From: Candidatus Poseidoniaceae archaeon
GTDB taxonomy: Archaea; Thermoplasmatota; Poseidoniia; Poseidoniales; Poseidoniaceae
Length of the DNA stretch: 6,468 nt
Reading direction: 5' to 3'
Assembly: GCA_029250305.1 (NCBI GenBank)
Contig: JAQXFM010000083.1
Coordinates: forward strand, 1 to 6,468
Shown: piece after piece, positions 1 through 5,935 of the stretch
Numbering within the stretch: the first letter of the stretch is position 1
Layout of the letters: every line of letters starts with the position of its first letter
Program-made: the position numbers and the translations under genes
Notes under the pieces: model-generated
What the model was told of the DNA's origin: nothing
Database searches by the model: none
The model's input: the letters and a program-made list of their open reading frames with translations, nothing else

Positions 1-1428
1 GTCAAACGCTCATCGCTCATGACCGGCTATCTTGCTGCACCTCTGGTGATTGGTGGAATCGGTTGTGCCCTTGGAGCGTTCGTTGGGCCTGTGGGCATGA
101 ATGGGATGTTGGATTTCTACCAAGATTTGGTTGGCGTACCTATCGTTGAACGAACAGTTCCGTCCTCAATTATTGTATCAGTTGTAAGTTCCACCATGAT
201 TGTCGTGTTCTTCTCGGGTGCTTTCCCAGCATGGAAGGCAAGCCGCCTTGATCCTTTGGCGGTTCTTAGCGGTCAAAGTGAAATGCGAGTTGGCTCAAAC
301 CTCCTTCGAAAATTGACGTCATGGATGCCAACAACGCTCGGTCTCTCGATCCGGTCAAGCATGCGTAAACCGATTCGACTCAGCATGACTTTTGTGGCTG
401 TCGGAATCTCATTGATGCTCTTCGGCTCGATTCAAATGATGTCTGCTGGACTCCAAGATACAATGGTCGCAGGTCTTGAAGACGATCAGACATGGGATGC
501 ACAAGTCTACATTATGCCTGAGGCAGAAGGTCCAGTCGTTGATTGGGCAAACAACAATTCAGCCTCGTATGAGATGATCATTGAGATGCCACTTGGTTCA
601 GTGGCAGATGGCGACGGAATTGAACGAGTGTTCACGCTTGTTGGCCTCGACTCATTCGATGAAGGCATGCGTTCAGTTTCTGTTCTGGAAGGCAATACTC
701 CGGCCGCAAAATCTGCAATTATGCAAGTTATGATGGATGAAGGGAGCATGAACTTCCTTGACTGGAAGGTCGGTGAACTGCACACAGTGAACATCAACGG
801 AGCGGAACAAGATGTGGAAATTGTTGGAACTTCAGCAGCAGAATTGGCCCGTACCATGTACTTCATTCGAGATGATTTGAGTGGTATCCTTGGTGTCAAC
901 GCCACTTCGATTTATCTTGAATTCCCGTTCGGGGTTGCAGTTGATTCTGCTTTAGGTGAAGTTTCAGCAGGAATTGTTGAGCGGCAAACGCTCCTCAATG
1001 GAATCAACAGCTTGCTTGATCAACAGACCCAAATCTTCCAGACAATGATGTATCTGGGGCTTCTTTTCACGGTCGTTGTCATGTTCAATACCATGATCAT
1101 GAACGTGGCAGAGCGCGACTTTGAATTGGCAACACTCCGGGTTCTTGGTGCGTCGACACGCAGTCTTGGGACGATGCTTTTGTTTGAGAGCCTCTTGATT
1201 GGCATCATCGGCGGAATTGTCGGCGTCCTGTTTGCATACGGTGGGGCCGTTGGACTTGCTGCCTCGTTTTCTTCGTGGCAGTTCTTCGTTCCAGTAACAA
1301 TTGTCCCGAGTGTGGCATGGCAACTCATGTCTGGAGTGATTCTCATCGCTGTAGCAATGACACCATTCGGCGTATGGCGTCTTCGTAAAATGGACTTGGT
1401 GGAAAAAGTCAAGGATTTGTCTGCTTGA
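1..1428 (+). CDS. MacB/FtsX-type ABC transporter permease, 3' part
   Basis: This is the membrane subunit of an ABC transporter of the MacB/LolE/FtsX class, which couples a cytoplasmic ATPase to a large extracytoplasmic domain in lipid, lipoprotein or peptide export. The frame is open to the left edge, so the N-terminus is missing; the first ATG, at 19, is probably internal. Counting from that Met, hydrophobic helices lie near 7-23, 52-68, 120-140, 343-365, 386-412 and 433-452. The first two look like the end of one FtsX module, closing with FPAWKASRLDPLAVL, a typical FtsX end. A second module follows: a helix, an extracytoplasmic domain (about 141-340), then three helices with the family signature NTMIMNVAERDFELATLRVLGAS (in part, residues 357-379). 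This gives the two-FtsX-module layout. The stop is TGA at 1426-1428. The ATPase partner is not in the window and the substrate cannot be told. Family assignment is firm. Confidence 0.9.
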   Translation, partial: VKRSSLMTGYLAAPLVIGGIGCALGAFVGPVGMNGMLDFYQDLVGVPIVERTVPSSIIVSVVSSTMIVVFFSGAFPAWKASRLDPLAVLSGQSEMRVGSNLLRKLTSWMPTTLGLSIRSSMRKPIRLSMTFVAVGISLMLFGSIQMMSAGLQDTMVAGLEDDQTWDAQVYIMPEAEGPVVDWANNNSASYEMIIEMPLGSVADGDGIERVFTLVGLDSFDEGMRSVSVLEGNTPAAKSAIMQVMMDEGSMNFLDWKVGELHTVNINGAEQDVEIVGTSAAELARTMYFIRDDLSGILGVNATSIYLEFPFGVAVDSALGEVSAGIVERQTLLNGINSLLDQQTQIFQTMMYLGLLFTVVVMFNTMIMNVAERDFELATLRVLGASTRSLGTMLLFESLLIGIIGGIVGVLFAYGGAVGLAASFSSWQFFVPVTIVPSVAWQLMSGVILIAVAMTPFGVWRLRKMDLVEKVKDLSA

Positions 1429-1450
1429 AACGTTTCCATTCAACCGATGC

Positions 1451-1457
1451 TACAATA
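1451..1457 (+). promoter_or_regulatory. TATA-like box for the coiled-coil gene
   Basis: TACAATA is centred 29 bp upstream of the ATG at 1483. An archaeal TATA box lies about 25-30 bp before the transcription start, so this spacing would start the transcript at or within a few bases of the ATG, giving a leaderless mRNA. No GGAGG-like ribosome binding site lies before the ATG, which agrees. The box is a weak match to the archaeal consensus, and the call rests on position as much as on sequence. Confidence 0.4.
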
Positions 1458-1482
1458 GACGAGTTCTGCTTAGGCTCTCTCA

Positions 1483-2739
1483 ATGGACCCTCAATCAATT
1501 GGGATGTTGGCTGTGTTCGGCGGTGGTTTCACCGTTGGTCTTTGGTACATCGTAACCCGGAATGAGGCCCAATTGAACATGCGTCATGGGATGAGTCCAG
1601 AGGGGCTCCGGTACAACAGTGGTCAACCTGGTTTTGGTAACGCAAAGCAACAACTCAATGCCAAATTGGCCGTCGTTGAAGAACGCCGAAGAGCACGAGA
1701 ACTCGCTCGTGGTCGGCTTGCTCAATTAGAAGCAGAACAGAACGTCAAGAAGCAGGCTGCCGAGCGCGCAGCCCGCCAAACTGCAGAGCAGGCACGGGAG
1801 GCTGAACGCCTCCGTCTTGCTGCAATTGCAGAGGCACAAGCAGAAGCAGAAGCAGCCGCCCGTCAAGCAGAAGATGAAGCCGAACGAAGGCGCAGGGAGC
1901 GCGAAGAAGCCCGTCTGGCTGAAGCTCGAAACGCTCAACTGGCCGAACTTGAATCACAACGCCAATCAGAACTCGAAGCTGCCGAAGCGGCAAGGCTTGC
2001 TGAAATTAATGCAGCACGGGAAGCAGAAGCCGTCCAATCCAAGCAAGCAGCAAAGGCTGCCATGAAGGAACTCAAGGAGCGACTTGAGCGTGAAGGTGCC
2101 CGATCCTCTGACGTTCAGGTTTCGTTGATGTGGAACAACTTCAATGATTTGGATTTGCACATCGTTTGTCCATCAGGTGAGCGAATTCACGGTGGAAATA
2201 AAATTTCGAAATGCGGTGGCGAACTGGACGTTGACGCCAACGTACGTCCAGAGAGTAAGAAACCTGTCGAGAATGTCTACTGGCCGGAAGGGACCGCTCC
2301 TGCAGGACAATACCAAGTGTATGTCCATCACTACAAGAAGCACAAGAAGCGACGCTCCAAGGACCCAACAAAGTTCCAACTCATTGTGAATTCAGTTGGT
2401 GATGTCATGGAATACAAAGCTGCTCTCACTCATGGCGACCCAATCATGCTCGTTGCTACCTTTGAAGTGCCGAGCATGGCGGAACGACGTCGTGCCAAGA
2501 AGGAACTCAAAGACCGCCTTGCGGCACTTGAACGCGGCGAAGATCCCGATTCTATGACAGAACTTCCTCCTGAGGAAACTTCCACTGCCACACAGGACAC
2601 GGGTGGCTTGATTGATGAACTGAATGAACGGCTTGAGCGCGAAGGCGCTGAATCAACCTTTGAGGGCTCGGAGGGCGCAGACCTCCCGAGTGCGCCTGAC
2701 TTGGATGAATTGAGCGAGAACCAGTCCAGCACTGATTGA
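1483..2739 (+). CDS. Membrane-anchored coiled-coil protein with YfaP/DUF2135-like domain
   Basis: The function is unknown. The 418-residue protein has four parts: a short hydrophobic N-terminal segment (about 7-24) that looks like an uncleaved anchor; a long, charged Ala/Glu/Arg helix (about 55-205) resembling TolA-like coiled coils; a compact beta-rich domain (about 210-330); and an acidic tail (about 350-418). The domain carries SLMWNNFNDLDLH, CGGELDVD and PVENVYWPEG, then GQYQVYVHHY, the pattern I associate with the YfaP/DUF2135 family of presumed extracytoplasmic beta domains. Its only two cysteines, C229 and C244, both lie in this domain and could form a disulfide, favouring an outside location. 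The charge balance around the anchor (none positive before it, Arg after it) would instead favour a C-terminus inside, so topology is open. A short helix, ELxxRL, recurs at about 196, 340 and 379. The gene begins 54 bp after the permease gene, and its own promoter is likely. The start gives the complete anchor; M8 would cut into it. Confidence 0.85.
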   Translation: MDPQSIGMLAVFGGGFTVGLWYIVTRNEAQLNMRHGMSPEGLRYNSGQPGFGNAKQQLNAKLAVVEERRRARELARGRLAQLEAEQNVKKQAAERAARQTAEQAREAERLRLAAIAEAQAEAEAAARQAEDEAERRRREREEARLAEARNAQLAELESQRQSELEAAEAARLAEINAAREAEAVQSKQAAKAAMKELKERLEREGARSSDVQVSLMWNNFNDLDLHIVCPSGERIHGGNKISKCGGELDVDANVRPESKKPVENVYWPEGTAPAGQYQVYVHHYKKHKKRRSKDPTKFQLIVNSVGDVMEYKAALTHGDPIMLVATFEVPSMAERRRAKKELKDRLAALERGEDPDSMTELPPEETSTATQDTGGLIDELNERLEREGAESTFEGSEGADLPSAPDLDELSENQSSTD

Positions 2740-2746
2740 GCTAATC

Positions 2747-2762
2747 GCACCGATACCGGTGC
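2747..2762 (+). terminator. Hairpin after the coiled-coil gene
   Basis: GCACCG-ATAC-CGGTGC forms a perfect 6-bp, GC-rich stem with a 4-base loop, starting 8 bases after the TGA at 2737-2739. It lies between convergent genes, where a termination or 3'-end processing element is expected. No run of T follows, so it is not a classical intrinsic terminator; archaeal termination usually depends more on T-tracts than on stems. Role uncertain. Confidence 0.4.
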
Positions 2763-2803
2763 CAACTCTTCAAAACGGCCTCAGTCAAAACGAGGTCAAT
2801 CTC

Positions 2804-2818
2804 TGTGCTTTGAGCACA
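2804..2818 (-). terminator. Hairpin after purP
   Basis: TGTGCT-TTG-AGCACA is a perfect 6-bp stem with a 3-base loop. Read on the - strand it lies 15 bases beyond the purP stop codon at 2834-2836, mirroring the hairpin after the convergent gene. No T-tract follows on the - strand. It may mark the 3' end of the purP transcript or block read-through, but this is inferred from position. Confidence 0.35.
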
Positions 2819-2833
2819 TGGTTGGTTGTCTGC

Positions 2834-3946
2834 TCAAGACAGAATGTCATGCAGCCGATCGGTGTCCGCTGCCTTTCGAATCGAGCGAGCAATACGTCGG
2901 CCAGTTGACATACGTGTTTCGTTGATGTCGGAATAAGGAGAGCCGCCAACAAACGGATTTGAGCCTGCCACAATTCGAGCACTGATTTCAAAGACCTTGA
3001 ACTCAAGTTGGTCGGTGACGATGGTTTCAAGACAAAATGGGCCAAGCATGCCTCTGCTGTCTTCTTCCAGTTCAAACGAAGCAGCAACGGTTCCTTCTGC
3101 CATTTCAAAGGCTCTCGGTAGCAGTGATTCACGAATCACAACCGGTTGGTTCCCTGTGACCACAAAGGAAGGCTCCAAGGCCATTTCACGGAGGTCACGC
3201 AGCGAACCAAGTTTGTAGAATTCGTCGACGTTTGATTCGTCACGCCGGTCCATTGACATCAATTCAAGGCGGCCAAGGTTCTTGCCAGCGTTCTTCCCTC
3301 TTCCTTGCACTTGGTACCCATCTTCTGCAGTTGGGTCAAAGAAAAAGTGGAGGTAGTACCGGCATCCGAGAACATATTCCTGAATTGTGAATTCCTCTTC
3401 GATGTCGACATTTCGCCTAAAGTCTCGGTAATCCCTTGCGATGAAGTAACCACGCCCGCCCTTGGCTCCAGCGTACTTGACGATGACAGGTCCATCGATA
3501 TCGTGAGGGTCCTCGAGGACTCGAGGCATTGTGCAGCCGCCGCTTTCAAGCCACTGTCGTTGCCGTGCCCTGCTGCTTTCCCAGTGGAGAATCCCACGGT
3601 TTCCGAATGTTGGAACTTCCAATGCTCTGAAGTTAGAGGACCCCAAATATTCGACGAGCGAACCGTGTGGAATAATGACAACATTGCGCTCTCTGAACCA
3701 CTCAGCGTGATCGAGCATCTCTCTGTAATTTTCCAGCATGAGCCATTCGTCAGGTTCAGCACCGGGGAATGCTTTGTAGAAGCGTCGTCGGTTTTCTCCA
3801 ACTGCAATTCCAAGAGTTTTGAATCCCTCCATCCGAGCGCCATGGAGGATTTGAAGCGATGAGTGGGAGGCAACAACACCGATGACGATGTTGTCTGCAT
3901 CATAGTCTGCGAGCCAATGCTTCAGTGTTTCAGCGTCTACGACCAT
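2834..3946 (-). CDS. purP: FAICAR synthetase (5-formaminoimidazole-4-carboxamide ribonucleotide synthetase)
   Basis: PurP is the archaeal cytoplasmic ATP-grasp ligase that converts AICAR, formate and ATP to FAICAR, replacing the folate-dependent transformylase step of bacterial PurH. From the Met at 3946 the protein has 370 residues, close to the roughly 360 usual for the family. Family motifs in order: the N-terminal fold with VVASHSSLQILHGARMEGF; VVIIPHGSLVEYLG; VPTFGNRGILHWES; the ATP-grasp loop PVIVKYAGAKGGRGYF; MDRRDESNVD; VVTGNQPVVIRESLLP; GMLGPFCLE; and the metal-binding end VFEISARIVAGSNPF. The start was chosen because it matches the N-terminus I recall for methanogen PurP. The same frame also has ATGs at 3991 (385 residues) and 4051 (405 residues), but that extra sequence is His/Arg-rich and lacks family features. 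A stretch of about 16 residues rich in Gly, Lys and Asn before MDRRDE looks longer than in the methanogen enzyme. The gene is divergent from the DUF3147 gene. Confidence 0.93.
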   Translation of the reverse strand: MVVDAETLKHWLADYDADNIVIGVVASHSSLQILHGARMEGFKTLGIAVGENRRRFYKAFPGAEPDEWLMLENYREMLDHAEWFRERNVVIIPHGSLVEYLGSSNFRALEVPTFGNRGILHWESSRARQRQWLESGGCTMPRVLEDPHDIDGPVIVKYAGAKGGRGYFIARDYRDFRRNVDIEEEFTIQEYVLGCRYYLHFFFDPTAEDGYQVQGRGKNAGKNLGRLELMSMDRRDESNVDEFYKLGSLRDLREMALEPSFVVTGNQPVVIRESLLPRAFEMAEGTVAASFELEEDSRGMLGPFCLETIVTDQLEFKVFEISARIVAGSNPFVGGSPYSDINETRMSTGRRIARSIRKAADTDRLHDILS

Positions 3947-4074
3947 GTCGAGGGGTTCCGTATTTGCTCTATGAGGGTTATGATGAAACATGCTGATTCT
4001 AAGCAGAAAAAAAACCAATTCTTTTCGCCGAGAGCGTCGCAACAACGACAAACCCTCTGCTCAAGGGCTGGTCA
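3947..4074. promoter_or_regulatory. Divergent promoter region between purP and the DUF3147 gene
   Basis: This spacer of about 128 bp must hold the promoters of both divergent genes. It contains an A8 run at 4007-4014 (T8 on the purP strand) and a purine-rich element next to it, which on the - strand reads CGAAAAGAATT, resembling a BRE plus a weak TATA box about 30 bp before the alternative purP ATG at 3991. No strong TATA box is visible for the + strand gene, and no Shine-Dalgarno sequence for either gene. If purP starts at 3991 the spacer is 83 bp. Confidence 0.4.
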
Positions 4075-4431
4075 ATGATTTGGTACCAAGTTTCGCTTCG
4101 AGTTCTTCTTTCAGGAGGGATCGTTGTGGCAGCAAGTGAACTTGCAAAACGTAGCAGTGTGGTAGGCGCTTTGCTCATCTCACTCCCTTTGGCTTCGATG
4201 ATGACTTTGATGTGGTTGCACCATGACGGCCAAGATGCAGAACAGCTTGCGTTGTTTTCAAAGGAAGTGCTTTGGCTTGTGATCCCATCGCTTGCCTTCT
4301 TCTTGACGCTGCCATTGCTTTTGAATAACGGCTTGGATTTCATACCCGCAATCTTGCTTTCTTCAATTTTCACTGCCGCCTGTTACGCTGCAAGTCTGTA
4401 TGCCCTCTCCGTTGGTTTGGCAACTGGCTGA
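4075..4431 (+). CDS. DUF3147-type four-helix membrane protein
   Basis: This 118-residue integral membrane protein has four hydrophobic helices at about 5-21, 28-48, 65-83 and 89-112. After the first helix it has SELAKRSSVVGALLISLPL, then MTLMWLH, LVIPSLAFFLTLPLLL and a final hydrophobic helix. That order of motifs (SE-AKRS, GALL-SLPL, WL, P-L-F-LPLLL) is what I recall for the DUF3147 family of short bacterial inner-membrane proteins of unknown function. The Arg/Lys loop (AKRS) between helices 1 and 2 is a likely cytoplasmic face. The ATG at 4075 is the first in frame and gives a complete first helix. The gene is divergent from purP and lies 71 bp before the TDO gene on the same strand, so the two could share a transcript, but nothing links their functions. 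Family call fairly sure; role unknown. Confidence 0.75.
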   Translation: MIWYQVSLRVLLSGGIVVAASELAKRSSVVGALLISLPLASMMTLMWLHHDGQDAEQLALFSKEVLWLVIPSLAFFLTLPLLLNNGLDFIPAILLSSIFTAACYAASLYALSVGLATG

Positions 4432-4452
4432 TGGCACGAAACCAATGGTGAT

Positions 4453-4471
4453 TTCACTCGGATGCAGTGAA
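4453..4471 (+). promoter_or_regulatory. Inverted repeat upstream of the TDO gene
   Basis: TTCACT and AGTGAA face each other across a 7-base loop, making a 6-bp stem that ends 32 bases before the TDO start. It starts 21 bases after the stop of the DUF3147 gene, so it could be either the 3' end of that transcript or an operator for TDO. No T-tract follows. Position suggests regulation, but a 6-bp arm can occur by chance. Confidence 0.3.
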
Positions 4472-4475
4472 GGCT

Positions 4476-4487
4476 TCAAGGGCTTGA
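4476..4487 (+). promoter_or_regulatory. Short palindrome in the TDO promoter region
   Basis: TCAAG-GG-CTTGA is an inverted repeat with 5-bp arms and a 2-base spacer, centred about 22 bases before the TDO ATG, where a regulator could block the promoter or the transcription start. It overlaps the smaller palindrome GAAG-G-CTTC at 4469-4477. No TATA box or Shine-Dalgarno sequence is apparent here. Operator function is speculative. Confidence 0.25.
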
Positions 4488-4502
4488 TTTGAATGTCCAC
4501 AC

Positions 4503-5597
4503 ATGGCCGAAGGAACACCCTCGCATCGAATGACCTACGGCGGCTACTTGCGATTGGATGAGCTCCTCGAACTTCAAGACGGGCCGGAAGGCTACTCGCC
4601 AGCTCCATGCAATGACGAACAACACTTTGTCATCACGCACCAAGCGTTTGAACTGTGGTTCAAGATGATCCTGAGAGAACTCAAGGAAGTCCATGCGCTT
4701 CTCAATGTAGGCCGCGTCGAAGAAAAATCGTTGCCTATTCTGGTCCACCATCTAGATCGTGTGACCGAAATTTTCCGTCTTCTTTCCAATCAGTGGAAGG
4801 TAATGGAGACTCTTTCTCCTCAAGACTTCCTTGCGTTTAGGGATAAATTGGGCACCTCTTCTGGCTTTGAATCCTGGCAGATGAGGGAACTTGAAGTTCT
4901 CTTGGGCCTTGCGAATGAGCAACGGATGGGCGGAATGGACCCCCTCGAACACATGAGGAAACTCGCCCGAGAAGGAAAGATCAGCCAAAAGGTTCTCTCC
5001 AACTTTGAAGCCACTTCACAAGCCCCCTCACTCAATGATGCGTTGATGTCGTGGCTCGAGCGAACACCAATCAACGGGTCGCTCCAAGGCAATGATGGCG
5101 ATGAAGAGGTCATCGCCGAGTTTGTCGAAGGGCATCTTGGTGCAATGAAAAGGCACGGCGAGAAAGTCATTGCCCACATCGTCGCCATCGGGCACGGGCA
5201 AGAAGAGCAAGTGCGGCCTCGAATCGAGGGCGCTTACCACCAGGCTGAATCCTTCCTCAAGCCAGAAGGTGCAGTCTCACGCGCACGAGCAGGGCTCCTG
5301 TACATCGAATCATACCCCGAATTGCCTCTGCTTGCTTGGCCGAGGCGCCTCATTGATTCCTTCGTTGGGCTTGAACAGAGCATGATTTTGTTCCGCTCAG
5401 CACACGCTCGCATGGTTGAACGTATGATTGGCCGCCGTATGGGGACTGGAGGTTCAAGCGGTGTCGATTATCTTGATGCAACCACGAAATACCGAATTTT
5501 TGTCGATTTGTGGGCCGTTCGCACAATGCTTGTCAAGCGAGATGCCCTTGACGATGTGAAACAACCCGATCTCTACGGGTTTGCAATCGATGACTGA
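4503..5597 (+). CDS. kynA: Tryptophan 2,3-dioxygenase (long form)
   Basis: TDO is a cytoplasmic haem enzyme that adds O2 to L-tryptophan to give N-formylkynurenine, the first step of the kynurenine pathway. The 364-residue protein has the family landmarks in order: MTYGGYLRLDELL near the start (10-22); FVITHQAFELWFK (42-54) with the distal-side H46; FRDKLGTSSGFES (112-124), where R113 and S120 match the substrate-binding Arg and Ser of known TDOs; SAHARMVERM with H301, exactly 14 residues before T315, the spacing of the proximal haem ligand; and GTGGSSG (314-320), the substrate ammonium-binding loop. All key residues are present, so it should be active. It is longer than typical proteobacterial TDOs (under 300) and has a WLERTP segment (184-189) that I recall from animal TDO. 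The ATG at 4503 is the first in frame after a stop at 4485-4487. No kynurenine formamidase or kynureninase lies in the window. It ends 2 bp from the convergent rpoK. Confidence 0.95.
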   Translation: MAEGTPSHRMTYGGYLRLDELLELQDGPEGYSPAPCNDEQHFVITHQAFELWFKMILRELKEVHALLNVGRVEEKSLPILVHHLDRVTEIFRLLSNQWKVMETLSPQDFLAFRDKLGTSSGFESWQMRELEVLLGLANEQRMGGMDPLEHMRKLAREGKISQKVLSNFEATSQAPSLNDALMSWLERTPINGSLQGNDGDEEVIAEFVEGHLGAMKRHGEKVIAHIVAIGHGQEEQVRPRIEGAYHQAESFLKPEGAVSRARAGLLYIESYPELPLLAWPRRLIDSFVGLEQSMILFRSAHARMVERMIGRRMGTGGSSGVDYLDATTKYRIFVDLWAVRTMLVKRDALDDVKQPDLYGFAIDD

Positions 5598-5599
5598 AT

Positions 5600-5854
5600 T
5601 CAATCCAAGTGTGGATCGATGTCGATTGGGATCAACTCGTGCTCGTATTCATACAGAGCAATCTTGAGTGGATCGAGGACGAAGCGAACGGACGCTTCTT
5701 CAAGTCCGTAGAGCGAAACGAGTTCTTCACGGAACGCTTCACGAAGGACTTCTTCGTTGGCGTAAAGTGGTGCGCCCATTCCAATTTGGAGTGCTCGCGC
5801 ACCGATAATTCGAGCTCGTTCGAAGCGGGTATGGAGTCGTGCTGGCTTGACCAT
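5600..5854 (-). CDS. rpoK: DNA-directed RNA polymerase subunit K (RpoK/Rpb6), divergent
   Basis: RpoK is the archaeal counterpart of eukaryotic Rpb6 and bacterial omega; it helps assemble and stabilise the RNA polymerase core at the clamp. The 84-residue protein contains the hallmark HTRFERARIIGARALQIGMGAP (residues 8-29 region), followed later by DPLKIALYEYEHELIPIDI, corresponding to the second conserved block, DP-IA-E...PI-I. Two features are odd. Between GAP and DP there are 31 residues, against about 9-11 in Sulfolobus and human Rpb6 as I recall them. The family's basic IRR after PI-I is absent; the protein ends IDIDPHLD, so the end is acidic. The first in-frame ATG is at 5854. The gene stands alone here rather than in the ribosomal protein/rpoN cluster common in archaea, and meets the TDO gene tail to tail with 2 bp between stops. 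Identity is sure from the first block. Confidence 0.85.
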   Translation of the reverse strand: MVKPARLHTRFERARIIGARALQIGMGAPLYANEEVLREAFREELVSLYGLEEASVRFVLDPLKIALYEYEHELIPIDIDPHLD

Positions 5855-5866
5855 ATGAGATGCACC

Positions 5867-5881
5867 TGCGACAGTGTCGCA
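5867..5881 (-). promoter_or_regulatory. 15-bp palindrome upstream of rpoK
   Basis: TGCGACA-G-TGTCGCA is a perfect palindrome with 7-bp arms and a 1-base centre, located 13-27 bases before the rpoK start codon. The TATA-like AAAAT on the - strand lies just upstream of it, at about -27 to -32. In that position a bound dimeric regulator could cover the transcription start of rpoK. The same element could fold in an mRNA leader only poorly, since its loop is one base, so a protein-binding site is more likely than a hairpin. No other copy was noticed in the window. Confidence 0.4.
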
Positions 5882-5935
5882 TTTTGCCGACTTGCCTACT
5901 GTTCTTGAAAGTAACCCAAGCGATGCCCCGCTTAA

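Noticed and set aside
1427..1436. GAAACGTTTC palindrome over the permease stop codon
   Set aside because: A perfect 10-bp palindrome is expected several times by chance in a window this size, and it is not at a promoter position.
964..1443. 159- and 139-residue open frames on the - strand under the permease gene
   Set aside because: They are shadows of the C-terminal FtsX module, which is clearly the real coding sequence; the translations are Cys/His/Arg-rich and look random.
1740..2060. Repetitive GCAGAAGC-type DNA resembling a tandem repeat
   Set aside because: It reflects the Ala/Glu/Arg codons of the coiled coil; the units are irregular and stay in frame, so it is not an independent DNA repeat.
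3305..3862. 185-residue open frame on the + strand antisense to purP
   Set aside because: It lies wholly inside purP, whose protein matches its family along its length; the antisense translation has no domain-like features.
3947..4051. N-terminal extension of PurP from the ATGs at 4051 or 3991
   Set aside because: The extra residues (Arg/Lys- and His-rich) do not resemble PurP, and the Met at 3946 matches the family's N-terminus. The 3991 start remains possible.
4431..4451. ATG overlapping the stop of the DUF3147 gene, as in translational coupling
   Set aside because: The frame ends after six codons, so it is not a gene and does not couple to TDO.
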